From Persicaria tinctoria (Eukaryota > Streptophyta > Magnoliopsida > Caryophyllales > Polygonaceae), in assembly GCA_037127255.1 (NCBI GenBank), contig JBANSL010000007.1:66061538-66125537 (forward strand): a DNA stretch of 64,000 bases, in the 5' to 3' direction. The notes below the pieces were generated by a model. It saw only the letters and a program-made list of their open reading frames with translations, had not been told where the DNA came from and ran no database searches. Shown piece by piece: positions 1 to 11,100 of this stretch. The position numbers and the translations under genes were made by a program. Position 1 is the first letter of the stretch; every line of letters starts with the position of its first letter.

Positions 1-62
1 TTTATATTTAAAATAAATATGATCGTCGTTAAATTGAGAGCTTGTTTGTTGGAAAAAATCTA
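1..62 (-). repeat. Left flank of the nest, Athila/Tat-like remnant
   Basis: AT-rich sequence ending in AAAAATCTA (54-62), the left target-site duplication of the MULE at 63-3120. It is continuous with 3130-3437 once the MULE is removed. No coding sequence is visible. Assignment to the Athila/Tat-like remnant rests only on this continuity. Confidence 0.35.
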
Positions 63-149
63 GAGAAAATTTGCGCCGGCCAAATTAGCCCAATATACAC
101 GTTTTTGTAAAATTTACAAAAGTATACGTAACATAATTAGGCAACGTTT

Positions 150-960
150 TTAGACCTAGCCGCGCTTCTCCTCGCATGTCTCGCTCACCTCTCTCGCTCA
201 GTGCTCCATCCACAGATCCGCCGTTTTCCTCCTCCTAAATCTCATAACTGTCGTTCAGTGTCAGCGAAGATCCGCCGAACCAAGTTCCGCCGGATTCCTC
301 CTTCTTCTTCTTCTCCGATCTGATTCAGCGAAGCCGCTTCTATGGCTCAGATCTGTGCTGACGAGGTCGCAAATTATCACCAATTCGCCATCTCTATTTC
401 CAGGAGCTCCTCCTCGGCCTTTTGCTCCTCCAGCTATGTTGACTCCAACGAGGATCCTAGATCCTTGATCTGGAAATTCGCCATCTCGAGATTTTCGCTA
501 GAAATCCTAGATCTGGAATAGCGAGGATTGCGGTGTGTTTGGTCGAGGATCGCTCTTCAACTCCGATCGTTCCTCCGCCGATGATTTTCCTAGATGTGAA
601 TTGGAACGCACAACGGAGAGTGAAGGCAAGGAGTCGGCGTTGGTGGTCCGGAGGAGTTGACATCCCCTTCCTTGCTCGAGCTAATTTCGTGTCAGCAACG
701 AAGATTTCGCGGCTCAATCACGCGAAACCCCATCGGAATCCAGCGGCTCAATCACGCGAAACCCCACGGCCAGAACGTCGTTATCGATTTCGGTGATGTC
801 CTCTTCCTTCTCTTTTTTTTGTTCGGTACAGGCATAGGAATTTGGACTGTGTTTTTGTTCGGTACAGATAGATTCGGGGATGTCCTCTTCCCGGTCTCCT
901 TGCTCGAGCTAATTTCATGTCAGCAAGGGAGATTGAAACCCGGCCTTTACTCATTTAGCT
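150..960 (+). other. Possible captured gene fragment inside the MULE
   Basis: This CT-rich stretch resembles a plant 5'UTR plus first exon. A 59-codon frame runs from an ATG at 342 to a TAG ending at 521 (starts MAQICADEVANYHQF). Local duplications are present: a block starting CTCGAGCTAATTTC occurs at about 677 and 902, and GCGGCTCAATCACGCGAAACC occurs twice between 709 and 765. I do not recognise the protein. It may be a transduplicated gene 5' end or chance, and the GC content is higher than in the AT-rich surroundings. Confidence 0.3.
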
Positions 961-1430
961 GATAAGTTCCGATTTCAATTAGATAAATTCAGTTCAGTAG
1001 AACCACCATTTTTGTCCTTAATTTTGCCTTTTCCTCTTACGTTCTTCTTCTACTTTCTTTTTCAAATATGAATAATGATTTTGTACGTGTATATATGTAT
1101 GCTTGTTGGATTTTTGCTATCATAAATTCCATTACATTTGTGTGGAAACAAATGTGATGTCATGTAGGAGTATACAAGATGAAGTTAATTAATGTGCCAC
1201 AGTCAGCAACCCTTACTAGGATGAGCACGTCTTTACAATGAAGAGTGTGGACTGAATGGCAATCTATGTAACAGATCTGATGTTTATAAGAGGATATGAT
1301 GTTTACTAGATATATGATCTTTATTACCTTGTTTAGGTTGCTCATGCTCACATGGTCTTTATTACCTAGTTTAGGTTGCTCTTTAGGTATATTTATAGGC
1401 TTGAATCATTAAAAATTGGTTTGTTTTGTA

Positions 1431-2366
1431 GTGTTGACATCGTTTTTATGCATATTTTTTTAGTGCTGGCGTCGTTTTTATGCATATTTTTTAGCGCTGA
1501 CGTCGTTTTTATGCATATTTTTTAACGCTAACATCGTTTTTATGTGTATTTTTTAGCGCTGACATCGTTTTTATACATATTGTTGTGATGTAGTAGGTAG
1601 GTAAAAAGTAAATAGATGTAGTAGGTAGTTCATTAACCTTGCATTTCAATAACAGTAGCTTTTCTATACGCTTTTCTTGATTTGATTTTCTTCTTGGTGA
1701 TTTTTAATTCCTTTTGCTGCGTTTGGTCTTGTGTGAAATGGTCTTTTTTTTGTTTTACAATGGAAGGCATGAGATGGGAAGAAGATGTGGACTTGTAAAT
1801 ATCTAATGATTTGGCTATAATTATTAGCATGATCCAATCTATGTACTGAATTGGATGGCAGTTCTCAGTCAGCTTAATTATTAGCATGATCCAATCTCTA
1901 ATTATGTACTGAATTGAACAATTCTTAGTTAGCTTATTTATTTTAATGATCGTTTAGTACAGATGCAAGTTTGTTTATGTGCAAACTGTTATTCACCACT
2001 TGCGTTTTCTTTTTTTGTTGAGTAATGCAATTTGTCTTCAATTTATTTTAGTGCTGACGTCGTTTTTAGTTGGATATTGTTTATGTAGTTATATTTGTAT
2101 GTTTGAGTCCTTAAAAATTGGTTTATTTTTTAGTGCTGACATCGTTTTTATGCGTATTTTTTAGTGCTGACATCATTTTTAATTTGATATTATATATGTA
2201 AGTATATATGTATGCTTGAGTCCTTAAAAATTGGTTTATTTCTTAGTGCTGACATCGTTTTTATACGTATTTTTTAGTTCTGACATCGTTTTTATACGTA
2301 TTTTTTAGTGCTGACATCGTTTTTATGCATATTTTTATGTAGGTATATATTTGCTGACATCGTTTT
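1431..2366 (+). repeat. Tandem array of about 31-bp units with GCTGACATCG core
   Basis: Units of the form GCTGAC(A/G)TCGTTTTTATGC followed by ATATTTTTTAG repeat about five times at 1431-1580. They recur singly or in short runs at about 2052, 2132-2180, 2248-2330 and 2353. Longer spacers contain repeated TTAAAAATTGGTTTATT. The array is within the MULE and is probably its subterminal or internal repeat. No coding frame is consistent across the units. Confidence 0.75.
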
Positions 2367-2599
2367 TGCAATATAAGAGATGGATGAGGAAAGAGGTCAG
2401 CATCGTCGACGGTGAAAAATTTTTTGTTTTAATGGTTTACTGTTATTCTTTGTTTCTCACTAAAAAAAAAAAAATATTCGTTTTTTTTTGTAGAACATTC
2501 ATTTGTCTCTTTGTTCTCCCCCTTTTATATTTTATATAAAAAATTTAATGTTATTTGATTTGTGAAATCCAAATAATTGGTAATGACTTAATACGTCAA

Positions 2600-2901
2600 A
2601 TATATTGATCTTCGATGTCATCACCGTCGGCGTCAACATTCTCGTAGAGGGCGTCAGCAATGCTGACATCAGCATTCCCGACGTCATCGTCGGCGGCGTC
2701 AGCATCCTCGACATCCCCGGTGTTAGCATCGTCGACGTCCTCCGCGTCAGCGTTGTCGGAGTCTACGGTGTCAGCAATGCGGACGTCAACATTCTCGACG
2801 TTGGCGTCAGCACCGACGCGTGGGAAAAAAAAAAAAAAAAGTTGGTGTCAGCATCCTTGTAAACGGTGTCAGCATTGCTGACGTCAGCACTGACGCGCGC
2901 G

Positions 2902-2930
<29 letters not shown>
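2600..2930 (+). repeat. GTC/GAC-rich degenerate repeat broken by poly-A runs
   Basis: Words such as GTCAGCAT, GACGTC and GTCGGCGTC recur every 12-24 bases. They match the core of the upstream array (GCTGACATC, TGACGTCA). Two near-duplicate segments ending GTCAGCACCGACGCG / GTCAGCACTGACGCG are each followed by an A run (2824-2840 and 2902-2930). The plus frame translates to a repeated VSI-x-DV pattern, but the adjoining frames are also open, as expected of a repeat, so I do not call it a gene. Confidence 0.6.
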
Positions 2931-2932
<2 letters not shown>

Positions 2933-3129
2933 GCAGACGTGGAGGGGGGCACGGGAGGCACGTTGGAGGGGGGGCGTGGGGGGCACGCTGGAGGGGGAGG
3001 GGGCACATAGGAGGGGCACAAGGCTTTGTGGTAGTGTTGTGTATAGTTTTGCAAAATTCCCAAAATCTTGTATATTTGGCTAATTTGGCCTTCGTATTTG
3101 TATATTTGGCAAATCATCCCAAAAATCTA

Positions 3130-3437
3130 TCTAAAATCTAAAAAGCATCCTAAATTATTGAAAAGCAAAGAAACCTAACTAACTAAGAGAGCAAAGGATG
3201 TCCGTCGTCTTCGATCACATTTTTTTTTGTTTAGGTTGGCTTGGTTTCGTTTTGTATAGAGACATTTGCCTGAATTTGTACATTTATGTATTGTTGTATG
3301 TTTGTTTTTAGACGGTTTTTCCGTCTCCTGGTCTGATAGACCATCGAGTTTCAGATATGTCTAAACTCGAATTTTTATTTAATAAAAAAAAACTAAGAAA
3401 TTAAAAGAACAAATCTAATCTACTTACCTTGGGCTAC
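3130..3437 (-). repeat. Athila/Tat-like internal non-coding fragment
   Basis: This is the left half of a sequence split by the hAT element at 3446-26649. Joined across the insertion, the minus strand reads GAAGCGC...CTCGGGAGGTAGCCCAAGGT. This resembles the conserved CTCCCGAGAAGCGC / GGGAGGCAACCC word found near the 3' end of Athila/Tat-type Ty3 elements, recalled from general knowledge. No coding sequence is visible. TTTTTT-rich stretches surround it. Confidence 0.45.
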
Positions 3438-3721
3438 CTCCCGAGTAGGGGTGTTATATGAACACGAATAGCTCGAATTCGACTCTTACTTGCTCGATAA
3501 AAACTCGGCTTGAGCTCGTTCATTTTCTAAACGAGCCAAGTATGAGCACATTTTTAAGCTCGGTCTAAAACTCGACTCATTCGTTCGAATTAAACTCGAA
3601 TAGCTCAAATTTTATGAAATTTCTAAAATTTCCTTTAAATTACTGCATATTGAGCAAGTAGAATTGTTTAAAGCTCGAAAAAAACTTGGTTTGAGCTCTT
3701 TCATTTCCTAAATGAGCCGAG

Positions 3722-4815
3722 TGTAACGGCCCAGAATTATGATTTCCGGGTTACGTTTCAAGAGATAAAACCCCTTGTTCGGATCTTGCAATCCAGGTAC
3801 GGGTCGAGGTTTCAAACTCATCTTAAGATTAGTAGAAAGAGGGATTTCAAACCCTAAAGACCTCGAAGGGTCGTTGGGTACCCTTAACTTATCCTAAGAC
3901 TATGTTGCGGAATCCATTTCAAACGAAAGTAAAGCGGAAGTAAAGTAAATATACAAGTGCCATGGCAGAGCCGGTCAAAACCAAATTATGAGTGGGTAAT
4001 TACCATTTTACTAAGTTAGGATATTAGCTAGATTCTTCAATTCGCCAAAAGGAAACCCCGTCATATGGACATCGAGCACTCAAAATCTGCAGAAAATGCC
4101 TAAAAAAAAGAACGGGGAAAGGAGTCAGATCAAGCCACTCATGCGGGACCGGCAGTCCTCGCTGAGGCCACATAGTACGTGCTATACATAATAAAGATGC
4201 TCTAATGCAGTACGAAAGTCAAACACACTAGCATGCTCCTAGTTATAACAATGTGTAAAAATACTGTAAAGGGCCCAAGACAATGCCAAGTGGCATATCC
4301 CTCTCCTACCTCCACCCCCTTCCGATAGGGCGGAGACTGGCCAGCTCGTGAATGCATTCCATCATAATCGGGCGGCACGCATGCCTAACCCGCTCCACAA
4401 TAAAGCCCGCAGGCATCTCATAATATAAGGAAGTTCATGACTCGATTGACTCAGGGTACCCGATGAGGCTGGGCTACCCTATGACCCTAGCAAAGACTCT
4501 AGGACTATCACAGATAACGACCATTCTGTTTCAAACGCATAAAGTAAGCAGATGCTCATTCAATTAGTGCAACCTAAACAGGATACTACATGGCATGCTT
4601 TTATGCATATGCAACACCTAACATAAAATGCAACAACAGGCATGAATGTCCAACCTGAGTAAGCCCCCTAGGGAACTTACCTGAAATGCCGAACAACAAA
4701 AGATAACACAAGAGGAGTCCAACAGGCAACAATCACCTAACAATTATACAGATATGCATAAGTCTATCTAAAACACAAAGGCGCCCCTAACTATCACACA
4801 TAACTTCACATATAT
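3722..4815 (-). repeat. 3' LTR of the LARD-like element, first part
   Basis: Aligns throughout with 23523-24615 of the 5' LTR, with roughly 25 substitutions by eye. The outer end is TGTAACGGCCCAG. It is interrupted after TATAT (4811-4815) by the Tekay element and resumes at 15953. Confidence 0.85.
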
Positions 4816-7669
4816 TGTAAAGGCTCGGTTTTTTTTTTTAAATCTTTTTTTCGGAAAAAGTGAATTAAAAATGAAATTAAAATCGGATTTAAAACTCGTT
4901 TAGCGGGATTCGGGAAAACTAACATTTGGAAACTGATTTCGGGATTCAAAATTCGCGTATTCGGGATTTATTTCCGGATATTGATTAACCAATTTTATAC
5001 TCAACCTCCTACACCCACTCCCTCACCTCTGCACCGGCCTCACCCCTACAGCCCTCCTACTCCCCAATTAAGTTGTCAAGACATCACCTCCCTCTCCTTA
5101 TCTTTCATTTCCATCACCAATTCACCATCCCAACCACCGTCACCTTCACTCTCTATTTTCACCTCACCTCCACCAACTCCCTCCTTCATCATTCCCGCTC
5201 CCATCCCCCGTTGTTAAACCATCACTGTAGCTCTCTTCCCATCATCCTCATTGCTTCCTCCTCCCTCAAGAGCAACAGCCGCAGCAGCTCGACACCACCA
5301 CCGATCTCCATCGCCATCTCCACCTCCACCCTCGTGTTCCTCGACGAGCAGCAGCTACAGCAGGCCTAGCCACCTCTACTGGCGTTCACCACCACCCCGA
5401 CGCCACCCCAGAGGCCCTAGCGCCTCCATCGAGCCACCGGAGCTCCACCACCCCGCTCGAGCGAACTCCGTTCGGGAAGCTTCGACCTCTCGTTCGATCC
5501 GAAATCCCATGGAAATCCTTCCTTTAACCTTCCTTTACTCTCCTAGGTCGAATCCGAGGTTCCTCCCTCTCCGACGCAGCGAATCGAGTCTCCGGCGAGC
5601 TCCGACGAAGCTCCGACGTCCGCGAACACCTCGGTGAGCTTCGTTCGTTTCAATCCTTGCCTTCGATCCTTTGTTTAACATTCTTAGGGGTTGGGCATTG
5701 TGGGTTGAAGAGGATGAGAGGGTGGCCGGAGCCCCGCCCTCGCCGGCGAGCAGCCCTCCCCTCCCTTTTCTTTTCCTCCATTTTCGAGCGCGGGGAGTCG
5801 GAGGAAGTTGATGATGAACAGTAAAAATGGTTGGGTTTTAGTTTTGTTTTAAAATGGGTCCGGTTCAGTGGTTTAATTAATAAACCGGTTCATTCACTTT
5901 TAAAAAGAATTGGGTTTTGGGTTTTGAGGGCCGGTTTTGAAGTTGATTTAAATAGAGGGCGATTTTGGTAATTATAAGGGGCTGATTTTTTTTATTAAAT
6001 AAAAAATAGTTGGGGTTCTTGTAAGGATTGGGAAATGGTTTGTGAAAGTACCTAATAAATGGTAATAAAACAAAATATAATAGTATTTGAGGATTTAAAT
6101 GATAAAATATTATATTAGGAGATTTTATAAAAGGTTGAAAAGTGATTTAATAAATAAATTGAAAAGGGAATTTAGCGAGTATTTTCAAGGGTCGGAACTC
6201 TTAATTCGAATTTGAAATGGTTTTGAAGCTAACTTGGGAATAAGACGATTACTAACTAGCATGATAATATGATCGTTTGATTAAAGGTATGCTATGTGTG
6301 ACTAATAGCATGATATTGTGGTGATTTTTAGAAGATGATTAAATGTTCAATATATATGATGATATATATATATATATATATGGGAAGTATACGTATGAAA
6401 TAATAATATGCGAATTTGGTCAAGTATGATATATATAGGGAGTATATTTTTTTTAACTGATGAGTTGACAAGTTATGATGAATGGTATGAGATAAGAGAT
6501 GGTTGATCGTGATAAATTGAAAGTATGATTGATGCAAGCTTACTTATCTATATGCTAATTTGAGCGAGTAATATATGTGTTCAGAAAGGCTATAGAAGTA
6601 TACTTAGTATATTCTCGTTATGTGATTAGGTGATATTCTGTGATCGTGACTACTGTGTGCTGGGTTCTTCTTTTGCTGACCTTCTAGCAAGGTAAGTACC
6701 TCCGGGGCTTACTCAGTAACCAGTACCTCCTGCCTGATGTGTCATATAGTATGTAGGTGTTGCATATGCATAAGAGCATGTCATATAGTATCATGCTTAG
6801 GAATTGCATTTACGAATGAGCATCCTTATTCTGTATGCGTTTGAATACAGAACGGTCGTTATCTGTGAGTCCTAGAGTCCTTGCTAGGGTCATAGGGCCG
6901 CCCAGCTTCATCGGGTGTTGTCCTCCTCGAGTCATTTATATATATATCACGAGATACGAGATGGGCATGAGATATGATATGATGATGAGATATGATATGA
7001 TAATGAGATTTGATATGATTATAGCGTCGAACTGGCCAGTCTCCACCTTGTCTGGAAGAGGGGTGGTGGAAAAAGAGGGATATACCGCTTGGTATTCTTT
7101 GTTAAGGCCTTCTCAATATTCTGCACATATGAATTAGGAGCATGATAGTGTGGTTTTATTTCAGTACTGCATGAAGGCATCCTTTATTCTAGGTATAGGC
7201 GTATTATATGTCCTCAGCGCGGTCAGAGGACCCGCAGGCGGACTCTTGGCCTGACTTGGTGGTATAGTTTCAGGTACCCGATCTACTACTTGATTTTGTG
7301 CTGATATGACGGGGTCCATTCATATGGCGGAGAGTGAGTGTATAAACCCTGACTTCACCAAACTCATGTTTTTTGGATTTCTTCCTATTATACTCCGTTT
7401 TGACCCAGCTCTGCCGTGGCACTGGTTGTATCGTTTTCAGAACTTTTGCCCTTTGCATGATAAAAGTTTTCGCGCGTTGTAGACTTAGGACAGGTACATG
7501 GGTTTACCTCGGGGTCTCCAACGGACCTTCCGGGTTTGGGTGCGAAATCCCACTTTAAACTGCGCATCTTCGATTTCAAACCTTCAACCTGTACTCGGGG
7601 CGCAAGATCCCAACGAGGGGTTTCATCCCTCGAAACGTAACTCGGGAATCATAATCCTGGGCCGTTACA
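4816..7669 (+). repeat. 5' LTR of the Tekay element
   Basis: Begins TGTAAAGGCTCGG and ends GGGCCGTTACA just before the primer-binding site. It contains a long CT-rich block (4990-5640) whose apparent reading frames recur in the 3' LTR, which shows they are LTR sequence and not genes. The last 100 bases resemble the LARD-like LTR end and the solo LTR end at 52431. A core promoter cannot be placed with confidence. Confidence 0.92.
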
Positions 7670-7673
7670 AAGG

Positions 7674-7685
7674 TGGTATCAGAGC
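7674..7685 (+). promoter_or_regulatory. Primer-binding site of the Tekay element
   Basis: TGGTATCAGAGC lies four bases inside the 5' LTR. It is complementary to the 3' end of plant initiator methionine tRNA, the usual primer of Tekay and many other plant LTR elements. Confidence 0.92.
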
Positions 7686-8148
7686 TAAGGTTTTGCAATC
7701 CGAGTACAACAGGTTGAAGATGGTTTTGAAAATCGCCCAATGTTTTCAAATGGGTTTGAGAAATGCTTTCAAAAGGGCAAAATGAATTTAATTGGAATTA
7801 AAACGTAAAATGAATAAAGGGGAAACAATCTCGTGGGTAGAGACCAAAGCGATAGACCTCCCTTATGGATGTAGAACTCGGGGAACGGTAGGCAAAATAC
7901 TAGCTTTGATTTACAGATGGGCCTAGATAACTCCAAGGAACACCATGGAGGTTGGAGTGTCGAGTTAGGTGACCGTGAGGTTTTGCCCCTCCGGTCAGCC
8001 GTCCCTCGAAGGACGGCATAGATCGTCTCTATGCTTAATTTATACATATATGCAATTATGCCTGAGGGCGATCCTCCTTGAAGGGGATCATATTAATCGT
8101 CGAGTGCTTCTGTGCTGAGTGTTTAAATTAACCGTTCATGTAGTACTC
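7686..8148 (+). other. Tekay 5' leader between primer-binding site and gag
   Basis: Untranslated leader with no supported frame. Segments such as GGGCAAAATGAA, GGGAACGGTAGGC and TTTACAGATGGG also occur, in the same order, in the minus-strand leader of the LARD-like element (about 23240-23480). This links the two families. Confidence 0.7.
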
Positions 8149-11100
8149 ATGGTCGATACTAGACGCGGTTCTGTTGGGCGTGGGGGTAGGGCACATCGTG
8201 GTCGGGGACGCCCCCGTCGGATTGCTGTTGAGAGCGTCGAGGAGCGCGCTGCTGACGATCACGTTGAGGAGCGAGCTTCATCTCCGCCGGCTGACGACCA
8301 GATTCCGATTCCCACAGAGACTAGACTAGGACAGCTAGAGGCGGCACTTCACGACATTCTGAGCGAGTTACGGGGAGGAGCCCGATCTACAGCACCGACG
8401 CCCGAGGTTCCTGTTCAGCCAGCTGAGCCCGTAGCCGATGCACGCCCTGAGAAGCGAGTCGACTGGGTCAAGACATTAGCTCAGTGCTGTCCTCCGGCTT
8501 TTACTGGAGAGGTTGGGGGGATATTGAGAGATGGTTCCGTGAGATGGATGGGTTGTTCGACCATGTTGCTGTCCCCGCTTCCGAGAGACAGAGACTTGCC
8601 GCAGGCCGTCTACAGGGAGACGCTTTTGACCGATGGTCTTTATTTAAGATAGATCAGGCTGAGTGGACCTACGAGGAGTTTAGGGATCTGATGCTGAGAG
8701 AGTACCGCCCTCCTGGGATTGAGATAGCCCGACAGGTATCCTTTATGCGAGGCTACTACGACCGATCAGCTTATGTCTCTACCATCGTTCGCCAGTTCAA
8801 GAAGGAACTGGTCTACTGTGCTCACTTGTGCCCTTCCGATGAGAGCCGGATTCGCATGTTATCGATGAGATTGCCGCCTCCAGTACTTCTGCATGCCTCT
8901 AGCTTGGGAGCTGTCAGCTTTGATCGATTCTTGGAGGTCATCCTCCTGTACGACCAGCAGCGGATCTTGTCTGAGACTGCATACACCACTTCTCGCCCTG
9001 AGGCGAAGAGAGCGAGACCAGCGGATGGTCGCGGAGACGACAGATCCAGGAGAGGAGGCTATGGAGGAGGATTTAGAGGGGGATATCACGGAGTTACACC
9101 GAGGGCACCCCAGCCACCCAGTCCAGCTGTTTATGGAGGAGATGCACGAGTGAGGAGTGTCACTTGCCATGGATGCTTCGAGAGAGGTCATTATGTCACT
9201 TCCTGCCCAGATCGTTCGATTGTCTGCTTCACTTGCGGCACCATGGGGCACAGAGCTGCCCGTTGTCCCCAGGACGGTAGAGCCCCGCCGGCTGCACAGC
9301 CACCGAGACTTCTTGCGGCTCCTCAGCCGCCGCTGCTGACTTATCCCCAGGGTCAGGGGCGAGGAGATGCTTCTGGTAGAGGTCGAGGAGGAGGTAGAGG
9401 ATGTAGAGGAGGTAGAGGTTACGATCGTGGAGGTAGAGGGCCGTCAGGGCCAGGTCAGGGTAGAGGTTCGTCATCTGCAGGACCATCTGGGTCCGGGTAT
9501 GATCGTGGCCAGAGTTCCGGAGGCCGAGGACCAGCATTACCCCCACAGCCCCGCGTGTTCCAGATGAGAGCTGATGACCGTACTGCCCCTACTTCCGCAG
9601 GTACTATACATTTCCATGATGCGTGCTTGTCTATATTGTTTGACACTGGTGCTACTCACTGCTTCATAGCAGAGGCGTGCGTTGCTAGGCTGAGCCTGAG
9701 TTGCACGAGTGGTTTACCCCTTACTATTGGTCTAGCGGACGGGGCAAAGGTTAGGACGAGTCGGGAGATTTTAGGTTGCCCCATCCATATAGGTGAGCGT
9801 GAGTGGCCAACCGACCTTATTGTCATGCCATTGAGGATGGATGATCTCATTCTGGGTATGGATTTCATGGACCACTATGGAGCGATCATCAATCTGAGGA
9901 CGAGGACGGTGTCTATCTTGGCAGATGACGGGACTGAGCACCAGGCTTGGGGGAGCGACCCCAAGAGGAACGGAGCGCTCATTAGCGCAGTCAGAGCCGC
10001 TAGACTTCTAGACCAGGGATGCATTGGGTATTGGTGTTACGCTTTAGAGGTGGATCGCACACATCCCGGCTTGTCAGATGTCCATGTTGTCAGAGACTTC
10101 GCAGATGTGTTCCCAGATGAGCTACCGGGACTTCCCCCACCGAGAGAGGTTGACTTTGGGATCGAGCTAGACCCAGGCACCAGACCTATTTCACGAGTCC
10201 CTTACCGCATGGCACCGACGGAGATGGCGGAGCTGAAGGCTCAGTTGGAGGAGCTAGCCGAGAAGGGTTACATCAGGCCTAGTGCATCACCTTGGGGAGC
10301 ACCAGTGTTGTTCGTCAAGAAGAAGGACGGGTCATTGAGGCTATGCATCGATTATAGAGAGTTGAACCGTGCGACGGTGAAGAACCGTTATCCCCTTCCC
10401 AGGATTGACGACCTGTTGGATCAGCTGCAGGGCGCCGTTGTCTTCTCGAAGATTGATTTGAGGTCCGGTTATCACCAGCTGAGAGTAAAGCCAGAGGATG
10501 TCCAAAAGACCGCTTTTAGGACCCGCTATGGTCACTACGAGTTCGTGGTCATGCCGTTTGGGCTGACCAATGCACCAGCTGCTTTCATGGAGCTCATGAA
10601 CCGTGTGTTCATTGACTACCTAGACAGATTCGTTGTCGTGTTCATAGATGACATTTTAGTCTACTCGAGGAGTAGAGAGGAGCACGAGGAGCATTTGAGG
10701 ATGGTCCTCGAGACGCCGAGGAAGGATCAGCTGTATGGGAAATATAGCAAGTGCGAGTTCTGGCTCACAGGGGTGGCTTTCTTAGGCCATCTGATTTCAG
10801 CTGAGGGAGTCGCCGTGGATCCAGCAAAGATTGATGCTATCGTTGCTTGGGAGGTGCCCAAGAACGTCAAGGACATACGCTCGTTTCTAGGATTGGCCAG
10901 TTACTACAGGAGATTCGTCCAGGGTTTCTCGAGCATTGCTAGGCCGATGACGCAGCTGCTGAAGAAGGATGTTCCTTTTGAGTGGAGTGTGGAATGTCAG
11001 GCCAGCTTTGAGCTTCTGAAGGAGAAGCTGACGACCGCCCCAGTGCTAGCATTGCCAGAAGGGACAGAGGACTTCGTCGTCTACACAGACGCTTCGCGTT

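Larger units (their letters stand above)
63..3120. mobile_element. Non-autonomous Mutator-like element (MULE) with 9-bp TSD
   Basis: Perfect 9-bp direct repeats AAAAATCTA flank the element (54-62 and 3121-3129). The left end reads GAGAAAATTTGC and the complement of the right end reads GGGATGATTTGC, 9 of 12 identical. Further in, both ends carry GGCCAAATTAGCC (78-90; complement at 3078-3090) followed by AATATAC-like sequence. Nine-base duplications and ends of this kind are typical of plant MULEs. No MURA transposase or zinc-finger motif is visible, so it is non-autonomous. The interior has a CT-rich 5'UTR-like block, tandem repeats and a GTC/GAC-rich block with poly-A runs. Confidence 0.8.

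Noticed and set aside
2605..2881. Repeated VSI-x-DV protein, possible beta-helix or secreted repeat protein
   Set aside because: Other frames of the same block are equally open, it lies in a transposon repeat and ends in poly-lysine from A runs.
4981..5637. Proline/serine-rich frames of 78-128 codons
   Set aside because: They lie in the CT-rich part of the Tekay 5' LTR and recur almost unchanged at 13262-13918 in the 3' LTR, with no domain.
8484..8486. ATG at 8484 as the gag start
   Set aside because: It is inside gag sequence of another frame; the natural start is MVDTRRG at 8149.
8515..8520. Programmed gag frameshift at the G6 run
   Set aside because: Tekay-type elements normally encode gag-pol in one frame and the shift is in mid-gag, not at the gag-pol border; an indel is simpler.
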